DNA of 20,359 bases from Penaeus vannamei (GCF_042767895.1 NC_091589.1:9302787-9323145); one strand, 5' to 3'; shown: positions 7,936-19,500, counted from the stretch's first letter. Notes: generated by a model not told the origin, from the sequence alone. A program made the numbers and translations.

Positions 7936-10900
7936 CTGGAAATAACAAAAAAAATGCTTGATGTAACATACTTATTTCTCTGGCAAACTTTAATAAAATA
8001 TCAATACTATATTTCTGTTTTGCTAATAACCTCTTCCTTTATCTATACCCCACCTCTACTTTTCTTTTTATTCTACCTAGTATAAAAAAATATATCTATT
8101 TCCAGTTTCAACTTCACCTCCCAATATCACACCAACATTTCTCTCTTTACCATCCCTATCCTTATCCTATCTCCTACTTTTATCACTTTTCAATATTCCC
8201 CTTGCTATTATCTCCATATTCTTCCACCCCTCTCCTCCTTCCCCTTCCCTCACTTCCCAATCTCTGAGGATGATTCATAGGAAACTACAATACCTCACAG
8301 ACTGTAGTAAAACCTACACCATCAGCCTTTTGGTTTATCAATGAAACATTATAACTGCATCATCTTTTTAGATGGAATCACTTTATCAAAAAGGTACAAA
8401 AAGAGAGAGAACCCACAAAACAATCCTTTTGGTTCCTGACAGAGATTCATAAAATTGAAATAATGGAACTATTAAAATTCTGATTCAAACTGTGGCAGTT
8501 ATTTCAACATGCAACAGGAAGAAATCAATTTTCCTTCAGTGACAGTAAAATAATTTTTGAGGTACACAACAAAACTTTATGCTATCTGAGGAAATATATG
8601 TAGAAGACACTGATTTACAGGAACTTAAAAGCAGCTCTCAATCACATACTCAATCTCAGAGATCTTGCACAGGACACTGGTAAGAGCATATCACACATAT
8701 ATAATGTTCAATAAGACATGAACTAAGTAATTTTTTCCCTCTTTAAAAATGTTTGCTATATATCCACCAAAGTTACCTTCAGAATTTTTTACATTCTTCA
8801 TTAAAGCAGCATTTAAACTCTCCATTATAAATACTCCAGCCTTCCATAAAAATTCAGTAACCATAAATATTTACCAACAAATTACTGGAGGCATACAACA
8901 CAAATCTTTTCAAACTGAACAAATAAACAAATAATACAAAACAAGTACCATTCAAATCTAAAAACTCTTACAAATGCCACAGTCAACCTGAGCTTAAAAA
9001 ACAACAACAAAAAATGAAAAATAAAGAGAGAGAGAGACCCACATCAACAAATGAGGCAAACCCAAAAAGACCTCAACTCTTGAAGGCTCATCAGCAATGC
9101 CAAGAAGTTTGGCTATTATAAGGCCACAGAGATTCTTTTAAATGAAATTCCAGATTCATAGCCTCTTTAGCTCTGGCTATCTCAAGCTAATTGGTTAATG
9201 AACTAAAATTAATTAAGATTACCCCCCCTTAACAAAAAAGACATCACCATATCATCTTACCATTTATCTTCTGATTCTATTTTTTTTCTACTTTCCATCC
9301 AGGAAAATGAAGCATCCCATAAAAAATTCAAATCAAAGTTACATCTCACTTAAATGGCAATGAATGTTAGTCCATGACACTTGCTTTCAAAATAAAAGGT
9401 TAAGGCACTCTCTAGCCAGTCCATGTAGGTCAGCTTACTGCTCCTGCAAAAGGTTTGTTACTGGGCCAAGAATTAAGGCAGTAAGTGATGCATAAAGAGG
9501 ACCAGATCAGAATAACACGCCTCATGATGATGGTAATGGTGATGTGGTGGCACTGATGGTGGCTGGTGGTGTCAAGGGCTGAGATTGGTGGTGATGTGTT
9601 GGTACTTTGACCCCCCCCCCCCAAAAAAACTTCATCATCATCAGCATCACCACCATCACCATTGTGACAACTGGGGCATGGAGAAATTAGTATCCTTTTT
9701 TTAAAGATTTAGCTGTGCTATTTTTTATAACTACTATATTTCCAGGATATAACTTGACTGAGTTACTGACTTTGCACTTTTGTGAATATCAACAGCAAAT
9801 TTACAAACAACGATAAAAAAGAAAAAAAAAAAGAAAAAGAAAAATAAAAAAAATAAAACAATAATACTGGGTACATATACATAAAACCACAAGTGACTTT
9901 TAGAAATCCCTTAAAGAAGGGACACTGAACATTCTGGCTTCCAACTCTAAACTGAGACACAGAAATATTGCTGTGTTCACACTTGATGTCAACCTACATT
10001 TACATTACTCTGGCATGACAAACTTAGAATCATTTCCTGTCATATGTCAAACAGCAACCACCTGTGTGTACAGTGACTCATCACATTTCAAAACTAAATC
10101 ACACAAAAAATCCCCTTTCTTCTTCCTTTCACAATATATCTAATTTTCTATTTAATTTTCATTCACCATAAATAAATTTCAGGAAAAAAAAAACTGTCCA
10201 AGTAAAAAAGTAAGAATGTACATCACTCCTCAACTCTACATTACCTCTTACCATACAGTTCAACAATAAGCACTATACATATAAATCTAATAGTCAATCA
10301 GTTATCAGATTTCTGGATATCAGTATATTAATGCTGCAGTTTTAAGAATTACCTGTTCCTAACTAAAATTCAAGGACACAAACCTTAAAAAAAAAAAAAA
10401 ATTGTAAATACCTGGTTTCAAAACAAAGGGATCTATAAAGCCTTAATTATGAGAATTTATTTTCCAATTTCCTCTTTACTATACTTCAAAATAAAAGCGA
10501 GTGATACACAACTTTCGGCAATGCACTTCCTTCTGACTGAAAGATCTGACAGCAGCAACAAGGACAACAAAATATAATCAAACGATATAACGAAACATCA
10601 AATGTCGAAGAAACTGGAACTACAGGTATCTCAATATATAAAAAAAAAAAATCAAAACAGACTAATTAAAAACTTTCACACAGAATTAGCTGATGCTGCG
10701 ATCAAAAGGACACTAACAAGATATCATACCTGACTTCCCTACCTCAAATAATGAGTAAATTCCACTTTTTATATTTTCTAAAATTATAAAATAAAAACGG
10801 CACCCACCGAAAATCTGTGGCTTATCTACACAAGATTAGCAAAATGACAGATCTGGTAACAAGATTACAAAGCAATAATAGGCAACTGTCACACACTACT

Positions 10901-11395
10901 GGAAAAGTATCAAGAGTAAGAGGTAATAAATAAAGGAGGAGGAGAAATAGAGAAAATTAAGAGGCAAGGGAGTAGGATATTGAAGGATTATTATACTTTT
11001 CTCTCTCTCTCCCATAATCCTGAATCATGCAACAAGTGACTTGAAACTGAGACATACGGTAAGATTCTGAGGTCAGGAGAGCGAAATACGGAGAAATTAA
11101 ATACTTAAAAGAGGACTAGAGAGGTAGTATACTAAAGGAGGTAGAGAAACAATTTCAAAAATCGAAATTTATGAGTTTTATCCCTCGTCCTATACCTCCC
11201 ACTTCTCAGCCTCTTTCCATCCCTCATTCCTCCAATTCCTTCATTCTCCCGACTCCCCCGCATCACAGGTGTCCTAAGAGCCAAGCCTCAGCCAATTAAT
11301 CACAGGTAATTGCAATCAACGACAGGTAAACTCCTCTCCCTTGGCCTCTTTGGAACGTCTTGTTTACATTTCAACTCCACCATTTAAAGCCTTAC
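7936..11395 (-). other. CARMIL intron 1 (3460 nt)
   Basis: No coding exon is recognised here. It is AT-rich, with a pyrimidine-rich stretch (about 8020-8240), a short (GA)n near 9023, a GGT/ATG-rich to CAT/CAC-rich inverted arrangement with a C10 run between (9525-9665), an A-rich tract (9809-9860) and several short A runs. Open frames of 60-65 codons occur by chance on both strands. The 5' end of the intron carries CAGGT motifs at 11303 and 11323 and, further in, at 11266. A regulatory role is possible but unproven. Confidence 0.6.
9525..9665. repeat. imperfect inverted repeat with poly-C centre
   Basis: The left part is rich in GATGGT and GGTGGT and the right part in CATCATCATC and CACCACCATC, so the two could pair. 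A run of 12 C at about 9611-9622, followed by seven A, lies between. It falls in CARMIL intron 1. Confidence 0.6.
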
Positions 11396-11432
11396 CACTC
11401 AGTTCCCGCGTGATTATGTTCCTCCCACTCAT
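11396..11432 (-). CDS. CARMIL: CARMIL first coding exon (start codon, 12 codons)
   Basis: First coding exon of a CARMIL (capping protein, Arp2/3 and myosin-I linker; LRRC16-type) homologue, an actin regulator at the leading edge of cells. It starts at ATG 11432 and reads MSGRNIITRELS plus one base, then a GTAAGG donor. An in-frame TAG lies four codons upstream and the -3 base is A, so this start is well defined. Joined to the exon at 7838-7935 the peptide runs TRELSDSIRQCLGRKVK, which parallels the vertebrate CARMIL N-terminus PRELIESIKDVIGRKIK (recalled family sequence). Intron 1 (7936-11395) is 3460 nt and phase 1. A tiny first exon followed by a long intron is common in animal genes. Confidence 0.85.
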
Positions 11433-11640
11433 CTTGCTGCTCTATCCGGGCCACAGGTGTTGTATCACGACATTCTACACCGCTGGGGATATGTATCACT
11501 TCGTTGTAGAGGAATAATTGGCGTTAAAAAGCGGTAAAATTGGAGAGCACCTCGAATAGGAGTGTCTCCCTCACTACTCCATGTTTGTGACGTCACATCT
11601 CCTCCTCGCGGCGTTGCCATGTCTCTCAGCCTACTTTCGA
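11433..11640 (-). promoter_or_regulatory. CARMIL 5' UTR and likely core promoter with CRE-like site
   Basis: The sequence upstream of the CARMIL ATG is locally richer in G+C than its surroundings and contains several CpGs, for example CCTCCTCGCGGCGTTG near 11605. A perfect palindromic TGACGTCA (CREB/ATF-type site) lies at 11588-11595, about 155 bp upstream of the ATG. No convincing TATA box is seen, so a CpG-type start is plausible. The transcription start cannot be placed from sequence alone. A short minus-strand frame, MATPRGGDV, begins at about 11620 and stops after about 15 codons. If transcribed it would be an upstream ORF. Confidence 0.45.
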
Positions 11641-12439
11641 TTTCCGGAGAGTTATATTTGTTCCATTTCGAATTTAAGTCCGAAATTAAAATAAATATGG
11701 CAATTTGTTTGTAATAAGATTTTCATATTTACCCCTTTACTGTACAATTTGCTTAGAAGGTGTGGGCAAGACGTGGCACCGATGTATGGCGGCCGATATA
11801 AGTGGTGTAAAAGAATGAATCACAATAAAATGACTGTCTCTCATCTCCTGTCCCCTCGCCAACACAATTATCACCCATAATAACCTTATGACAAAATACC
11901 ATATACAAAATCACGACATTTCCAAATAAGACATGGATATAACGGTTGCATTTCGTCCACAGAGGAAGGGTTGAAGAAACCCAGCTCATGAATGCATCCC
12001 GCATGACAATGAACGAGACAACCCCCGCTGCAAAAAGAACATGAGATCCCAAATAACGAACCTCTCTTTCAAAAAATCCCTTAATGTGTCGCTCACCTTT
12101 CACTGCCTTCAAATCCAGTACCTCCATGTCCATACTTAAAATATTTTGGGTCAGCTGAGCGTGTGCTGTCAATCCATTGTTATATCGCGCACTGACTACC
12201 TAATGGCCAGAATGATGAAGTATCCTTATCATGTGATAAGATTAGGCATTTTCAATGAGATTTGATAAAAAAATATATTTACATCTTTTTTATCTTTAGA
12301 TGCGGAACTTTGCTTATAAACAAGGTGATTGATTCCCCTGGTGTATACAGACATACTCGTGCATATGTATACATGCATACATATGTATATACACATGCAC
12401 TCATACACAAACACGTGTGTGTCTACACACACACATGCA

Positions 12440-12440
<1 letters not shown>
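11641..12440. other. upstream region of CARMIL; unrecognised minus-strand frame 11753-12172
   Basis: A 139-codon minus-strand frame (11753-12172) includes GFFEREVRYLGSHVLFAAGV and hydrophobic stretches, but resembles no family I can name. A second minus frame from about 12032 is also open after a TTTTTGCAG. Base composition is mixed rather than repetitive. It could hold an upstream non-coding exon or an unrelated gene fragment, or be chance. I do not call a gene. Confidence 0.25.
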
Positions 12441-12444
<4 letters not shown>

Positions 12445-12487
<43 letters not shown>

Positions 12488-12540
12488 CTTATATATATAT
12501 AATATATATATATACATATATATATATATATGTATATATT

Positions 12541-12607
<67 letters not shown>

Positions 12608-12641
12608 GTGTGTGTGCATATACATATGTATATATTTACAC

Positions 12642-12732
<91 letters not shown>
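12445..12732. repeat. compound (CA)n-(TA)n-(GT)n-(TA)n-(GT)n microsatellite
   Basis: (CA) to about 12476, TA-rich to 12540, (GT) to about 12616, mixed ATAC to 12653, (TA) to 12690, then (GT) to about 12730. The CA and GT arms are mutually complementary, so the block is a natural inverted repeat that can fold into a long hairpin. All ORFs over it are artefacts. Confidence 0.97.
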
Positions 12733-12733
<1 letters not shown>

Positions 12734-13500
12734 ACGTGCATGCACGTCTAAGTAGCTACATATGAATAATAGTAAATGATTGGATGAGTCACAGACACAT
12801 ATGCAGGTAGAAATTCGGCACAAACCAAATAGCTTATTATGCACATGTAGTTATAAGATAATCCACATTCTTAGACGCTTTTCTTCACCAACCACGCATT
12901 TGCACTCAGCACGGGTAGTAGTAACTCATCAGTTTCCCAATACATAATCATTACATTAATGTGCATTAAATTTTGTTACAGATTGTGTAACGATAACGTA
13001 GATTGTTAACATTCACAGACAGAGAGACTAAGTTACCTATAAGTTAATCATTGCTAGATTTGACACTAAATCATTAAATAAACAAGCTTAGAAAAATGAT
13101 TTCATTACAAAAAGATACACGTATAACACATAAGAAATAACTTAATGAAGATCGTTTAACTTGCTATGATCTGAAAAGAAAGTGACAACTTAGTAAAGAT
13201 GATCAAACAGGTTGTAATTTGAAAAAAAATGATTATCGGTATGAGAGTACGAGACCGTTAATGATGACGATTACAATCAAACATCGACATACTATTATTC
13301 ACAAAATGCTAATCATGATTACAGCAAGGGACTGATAAAGAAAGTGGTGATATATTAAGTAATGTGTAATGATGAATTCACCAAGGGTATGATAAAGAAA
13401 ATGATATTATGCAAAGCAAGTAGGTTATCTGAAGGATATATTTTTGTGCGCACGCAGGACGCAATTCTTTTGTTTTCGGAAGATGGTCTTCTTTATATCT
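12733..13500. other. no gene recognised
   Basis: AT-rich unique sequence with no convincing exon on either strand. Confidence 0.5.
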
Positions 13501-13535
13501 AGAAACGCACATACATACATACATGCATAAGTATA

Positions 13536-13712
13536 GGGAGATAGATATGCAGATAGGTAAAGGTAGAGATGGAGATATAAATGCATAGATAGACACAGAG
13601 AGACAGATAGATGGGTAGATACATAGATGGATGGGTAGATAGATAAGTAGAGTTATAATTCTATAAATACAAAGACAGGCTGAGAGATAGACAGATACAT
13701 AGATATAGATAT
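13536..13712. repeat. degenerate GATA/GACA repeat
   Basis: Many AGATAGATA, GATGGGTAGATA and AGACAGATA words in irregular order. It is an old, interrupted tetranucleotide array. Confidence 0.85.
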
Positions 13713-13964
13713 ATGATACAAATAAAACATAGACATGTAAACTAACAAGCAATTACAAATACACCCCTGCGTTCAAAATAAAACCATACCTTAGAAACAT
13801 ATTCTACACCACATCCTCCTTCTAAAAATGATATCTAAAGCAAGGAAGCTTTTTGAAACATCATATGCCCTTAAATCAGCGTGTGTATTATTTGTTTACA
13901 TCTCTCCTATAGCATTTCCTGCAAGTTGCCAAGAACGGAGCATCTTGCCTCTTCTTTTAGGGAG

Positions 13965-14208
13965 GGCTAGATCAGTAGCAACTCGAGGAGGTGTCATGGC
14001 GTTTGTTTTGATGATTGTTCGATTAGAATATAACAATTAAAATCATTATTTTCCATCCTTTTTGAAAACTGAAAAGACCAAAATGATCGATCATATTCAC
14101 AAAGCATCCGTAAATTTTGTGACGTCATCAAAATAAACACCATGTGCTTTTTCGAAAAAAATGGAATCAGACGCCATGACACCTCCTCGAGTTGCTGGTG
14201 ATCTAGCC
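13965..14208. repeat. inverted repeat with 38-bp arms
   Basis: Arms at 13965-14002 and 14171-14208 are reverse complements with two mismatches, sharing GGCTAGATCA and the core CAACTCGAGGAGGTGTCATG. The spacer is 168 bp and contains a palindromic TGACGTCA at 14120-14127. Similarity continues weakly inside the arms: TGTTTTGATGA beside the left arm and its counterpart near 14118-14136. It may be a small non-autonomous transposon or two inverted copies of a conserved element. No target-site duplication is evident. Confidence 0.85.
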
Positions 14209-14391
14209 TTCCTCCTCTTCTTATGTTCAGCCTTTAGTCTCGAGTTGGTGATCGGATAACCGGATATGCCTCGTACGCTTAAATTCGCGCACTTTTTCAT
14301 CCGGTTTGTTGATATTATCCGAGGCCTGACCCAATGAATATTCATATATACACATGCACATACACAGAAATAAAGGCATATCTGTCTATCT

Positions 14392-14394
<3 letters not shown>

Positions 14395-14437
<43 letters not shown>

Positions 14438-14455
14438 TTCATCTATCTATCTATG
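14395..14455. repeat. (TA)n flanked by CTAT units
   Basis: About 19 TA units, with TCTATCTATC before and ATCTATCTATC after. Confidence 0.95.
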
Positions 14456-14462
14456 CTTGTGT

Positions 14463-16560
14463 AGACTGATAGATATGCATTTATTTCTGAATATATTTAT
14501 GTCCGTAAAATGAATTTCCATTGGGCCGGGATTCGCAAGTTTAAACAAACTAGTCGTCAGGATAGTAAAGCCATGAATGTTGTCTATATATAGGCTGCAT
14601 TTGTTGTTTAAGAACGTTCGATTTGCGAGTATCTTACTTGCAAGATGGTAAAGAGCATGCATGTTTGATATACATTGATTTATTGCATAAGAACTTTCGA
14701 TTTAAATATCTAAATCACAAGGTGATAGAGAACATATACCTGTTAAATATTTATGCTTGATTTTTTCATACAAGAACGGTCGACTAAACAATTTAACTTG
14801 CAAGATGAAATCATGTTATATATACATAGTTTTTTTTATAATGACGTTTACGTACTGAAGTAATAAGTTTCAATATATATACTCCTAATATACGTTATAC
14901 AACGCAAACATTCATATACGAAATAGATTTGCCAGATATGGTTTACACGAACGCTAGGATTTACGCACTTAACCTAGGAAGACGATAAACACATTCTAAA
15001 TATATACGCTGGCACGTGCGCATAGACCTTTAGGTAAGAAGGTGCGAGTGACCACAAATATTCATGCATTTTTCATGAACTCGCCACAAGCATGCATGCT
15101 CAAACACGCTCATTAAGATAATAGCCAGCATGTGTTTAGATTCATTTCATAGTGAAGAACATACTGTGTCGTAAATAAGAATTTTAAAAAAATCGCTGAC
15201 TGAAAATTGGCATCGACTTTTCATTACATCAGATGTAAATATTCAATCAAAACTTATCATCCATTTCACAATTGTTTCATTTAAAAATCCACAGAATTTA
15301 TTTAAAAAAAAAGACACGAAAACCCACGAAGAAATACAAAAATCTGACACGCAGCAGCTCATCTTTTACAAATAAGAAAACCCAGGTCATTGAGTTGCAT
15401 GGCCTACGAGTTTGAACTTTGGCTGAATGCAGAGGCTGGGCTAACCTGATTTCCCTCTCGCCTTGCGCAGGTGACACGTATCATACCGTTTCCTAATATC
15501 ACACACTTCACTAGATTCTTTTCTGACTGTTGAGTGCATCATTGCGACACATTCATGCCCTCAATATCATTCGCAAATGTCTAATCATGTTTTATGTTGT
15601 TTTTTTCATTTTGCTCTTGACCTTTAGCAGCATATGATCACTGGGTATCTGCATATATATGTATATCTTTTTCAAATACGTCTCATAAACCTCAGAAATA
15701 AACGGTTTTTACTTATGGCATATCATTCGCTAAAATAACTCTCGGGGATTCGCACACCAACGATCGCGGATTGACTTCAACTGACCAAGGTTGATTAGGA
15801 TGAAAAACCATGCAGGGAAGACCCCCTCCCACAAAAAAGATAATAGTGCAATATGATTACTGTAATTATTAACTAACACACGGCCAAATTTCACTCAGCG
15901 TGGCTTACAGTAAAAGCAAACAACATATATACAGGTAGTATCATTAACTGAACCGCACTACTAAATATTACCCCACGGGTAATAATAATAATAAAAAAAA
16001 CGGAAGTGAAACATGAATACCGTAATTATCAACTGATGTTCAGCTAAATTTCACCTCGCGTAATTTAGAGTATTTGGAGTACTAGGAGTATCTAACAAAG
16101 CACTAAACAACCTAACCACTAGTTAACGAAAAATAGACTTGTGATTATTATTGTGATTATTAAAAAAAAAAAACTTGTCATTATCCTCGAATCCTCTATA
16201 ACAACCGGGACACAAGTAACAAGACTTTTTTTTTCAAGAGGAAAGAGTATAAAGTTGTCATAACATGTACACCATCACAGGAGAAATCCCTGCACAGCTT
16301 CCAAAGGTAACCCAAAGCAGTTGATCAACCTAACTCTTATGACAATGATGATTCACATTTAGTCTCTTGTTTATAAAAGGTCAGAATCATGAATAATCTA
16401 AATGTATGCATATGTGAGACCCTGCGAAAATAGCCTGTCCTGCCTTGGAAGACACGTAATGAGAGAACCTAGTGTATAAGCACACCCAAAAATGTGTTAA
16501 TCTATTTCATCATAATATCAGTTACATCCTCACCATCTAAGAGTTGGATAGATTGATTTT
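14463..16560. other. no gene recognised
   Basis: Two kilobases of mostly unique AT-rich sequence. A good-looking plus-strand acceptor (TTTCCCTCTCGCCTTGCGCAG) ends at about 15470, but the frame after it stops within about 20 codons and matches nothing known. No RNA gene was recognised. Confidence 0.45.
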
Positions 16561-16671
16561 TTGTTAGATGATTAATTTAGTTGAATAAATGAATGAATGA
16601 ATGACAGTAAATGTTAAACAAACATACAAATGAACAGAATAAATATAAATGGAAATGAAAATAAAACGTAC

Positions 16672-16782
16672 TCTTGGCCACATAAAATTCACGAATCGAT
16701 AACCGGGAGCAGCTTTCTGTGACATGGAATACAATAAACTGAACATTTCTGAAAGCTCCGTCGGTAATAGATCAGTCTTCAT
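16672..16782 (-). CDS. candidate first coding exon, unknown protein (weak)
   Basis: From an ATG at 16782 a 37-codon frame runs to a good donor (GTACGT) and leaves in phase 0. It starts MKTDLLPTELSEMFSLL and ends APGYRFVNFMWPR. The composition looks protein-like and the local G+C is higher than around it, but I recognise no family. An overlapping frame on the same strand (16772-16864, 30 codons, starting MVSIVNLVGKGTGDDIK) ends 11 bases past this ATG and could be an upstream ORF or the true start of something else. The plus strand is open too (from 16724), so all of this may be chance. No partner exon was found downstream. Confidence 0.2.
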
Positions 16783-17256
16783 CGTTGCTAAGAAACATAA
16801 CCTTCGTGTGTGCTTTGATATCGTCCCCTGTACCTTTCCCCACAAGGTTGACAATGCTGACCATGCTTATCCGAGTTCAGCATGCAACAAACATAAAAAA
16901 CGACAACTTTTTCCCGTGATCTCTCACAAAATCACACGAATTTCGGCATGTGGTTGTGGTTGCTCTTTAAGTTCAAATAGATCTGTTAATATCAGCTCGA
17001 ATATATATGTATACTGTAGCACAAGTCTACGATCAATGAGTGTGATATTACATTGTACTATTTTTACGAAGAGTCAAAACTTGATATAGTGTAGCATTCT
17101 CCGTACTCAGGTTAACCCTCAGACATCGATTTCATTGGTATTTTGGCGACACGAACAAGGTAGAGCAAAGCGAGTGTCAATTCCGAACTTACTAAAAGAA
17201 ATGTGGAAAATCACACTTCAGCATTTCATGTAGTAATAGTCCCGTAATATATCATT

Positions 17257-17369
17257 ATTGTATAAGGAAACATATTTAATTTATTGTATAAGGAAACATA
17301 AGCATATTTGATTTACTGTATAAGGAAACAAACATATTTAATTTACTGTACAAGGAAACAAACATATTT

Positions 17370-17372
<3 letters not shown>
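17257..17372. repeat. four-copy tandem repeat of 26-32 bp
   Basis: Units starting at about 17257, 17283, 17315 and 17345 share CTGTATAAGGAAACA followed by CATATTTAATTT. The last two are almost identical. The array runs straight into a (TA)n tract. Confidence 0.9.
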
Positions 17373-17440
<68 letters not shown>

Positions 17441-17521
17441 GCATATATATATATATATAATATGATATATATGTTTATATATATATATATTATATATGTA
17501 TACATATACATACATGCATAC

Positions 17522-17569
<48 letters not shown>

Positions 17570-17615
17570 GTATATATATATATATTACTGTGTATATATG
17601 TGTGTGTGTATACGC

Positions 17616-17655
<40 letters not shown>

Positions 17656-17675
17656 ATATACATATATATACATAT

Positions 17676-17717
<42 letters not shown>

Positions 17718-17743
17718 TCACACACACATGCATACACACACAC

Positions 17744-17829
<86 letters not shown>

Positions 17830-17832
17830 ATG

Positions 17833-17901
<69 letters not shown>

Positions 17902-17960
17902 GTGTGAGAGAACACATATAAATACATATATGTATATAAATATATATACATATATTTATG
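17373..17960. repeat. large compound (TA)n/(CA)n/(GT)n microsatellite
   Basis: TA-rich from 17373 to about 17590, (CA) at 17613-17653 and 17681-17712, (TA) at 17745-17799, then (GT) at 17800-17828 and 17841-17906, ending in TATATA/CACA to 17972. As at 12445, the CA and GT blocks are complementary across a TA centre. ORFs here are artefacts. Confidence 0.97.
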
Positions 17961-18056
17961 CACACACACACATTTCTCCTGCCAATCGTCCACCATTTCT
18001 TTCCACTTCTGTCAGTTCCTATAATCAATCTCAGTTTTCTGGGGAAAAATATAGAT

Positions 18057-18215
18057 TTATTTGCGTCTTGCGACAAAATGATTTTCCAAAGGAAACTTTG
18101 TTGTCACAGGCTCTCCAGGTGCAGCTGCATTCCGCTGTGTCAACAAACATTTCATATCATTCCTTGCAGAAAACTTGCCTCGGAAGGACCTCACGCTGCT
18201 GATAAATTTATTCAT
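18057..18215 (-). other. 52-codon open frame, unknown (very weak)
   Basis: It runs from ATG 18215 to TAA 18057 in the only non-repetitive stretch between two large microsatellites. It starts MNKFISSVRSFRGKFSAR and contains AAAPGEPVTTKFPLENH. The plus strand is also open over part of this stretch and has an acceptor-like CATTCCTTGCAG at about 18170. I cannot tell whether either is used. Confidence 0.12.
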
Positions 18216-18303
18216 TCTGTTTCTAAAGTTAGTTCACGAGTTTTCTTTTTTTTTTGTCTTCTGCTTCTTCTTCCGCTGGATATTATTGATTTGAATTGAA
18301 GTG

Positions 18304-18471
<168 letters not shown>

Positions 18472-18475
18472 TTTT

Positions 18476-19260
18476 TTTATTGATATGTTGATTTCCTTCC
18501 CAATATGTCAGTCGGAAAATAAAATAAAGATGTTCTTAGAGATATATGATAATTGATGAATACGTTGCTTCATATTCAGAATACGAATTATAGATAACAA
18601 ATACGACTCTTGATATCTAAAACACAATAGTAATACCCAGGCTTCTCCATACTCAAAATTCATATGGTAAATAACCAATATGGTTCTTCTCGAATAAATC
18701 TCTTGCATAACAAATACAACTTTCAGAATCTAGAATAAAAATGATACGTTATAAATACTCTTCATATATGCAGCAGATTAACCCTACAATTCACAACAAG
18801 AACGGGACTTTTCGTACCTAAAACCACTGAAAAAAAATCATATCAACCATACAATTCACTACAGGACGGGATTTTTCATATTTAAAATCACTGATGGAAA
18901 AATCAAGGAGTGCCCCTTTTATACAAAAATCGAGATCCCAGCATCACCCTATAACCTCAGATTTATGTAATCCTATGCACATTTCAATAAGATTTCAAAT
19001 TTGTCATTTAATTATACTGTGTGATTAAAAGACTAAAATCTGTATCTTCATCCTGTCTGTAAAAATCGGCTACGAAATGAACACAACGACCGGTCCTATA
19101 TATTGAATTAATCTTTCTTTTTGCAGGCTAGAAACCACTTCTTGTCTTTTACGGAGAGAAGGTACAGAGAAGGTACAGTACTTGCTCACTGGTAGACTAT
19201 GTTGGTAGATTTAGCGGTGTATCGAATTAGCTATCAACACAGGTGCTCTCTCAAACGGAC
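18476..19260. other. no gene recognised
   Basis: AT-rich sequence with loosely repeated words such as ATACCCA and CATACAATTCAC (twice, near 18786 and 18849: ...CAATTCAC.ACA.GA.CGGGA.TTTTC...). That pair suggests a diverged tandem duplication of about 60 bp. Nothing coding is recognised. Confidence 0.45.
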
Positions 19261-19261
19261 A

Positions 19262-19500
19262 GACAGACGCGAACACACACACACATATAAGGTCATTCAT
19301 TTACTCGCTCACTCATAGTCATTTGCTCATTCACTCACTAACTTATACGTTCACTAACTTACGAGCTCACTCACTCACCAACTTACTCACACGTTCACTA
19401 ACTCACGAGCTCATTCACTCACTTACGCAGTCACGCTCATTCACACACTCAGTCACTCACTTAGTCACTCGTTTACTCATTCACTCACTCACTCGCAGAC
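19262..19500. repeat. degenerate TCAC/TCAT tetranucleotide repeat
   Basis: Irregular TCACTCACTAACTTA-type words with CGTTCACTAACT and CGAGCTCA variants spread over about 240 bp. It resembles a decayed form of the CACT arrays at 5820-6150. Confidence 0.9.

Noticed and set aside
11753..12172. 139-codon minus-strand frame with a phosphatase-like VLFAAGVVS stretch
   Set aside because: The catalytic His-Cys and Arg of the dual-specificity phosphatase signature are absent, and no other family match was recognised.
12229..12844. Long His/Thr/Tyr/Ile frames on both strands
   Set aside because: These are translations of CA, TA and GT microsatellites, open in several frames at once. The same holds for 17276-18202 and 18212-18556.
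15450..15540. Plus-strand exon after a strong-looking acceptor at about 15470
   Set aside because: The frame stops after about 20 codons, shows no similarity to a known protein, and has no partner exon.
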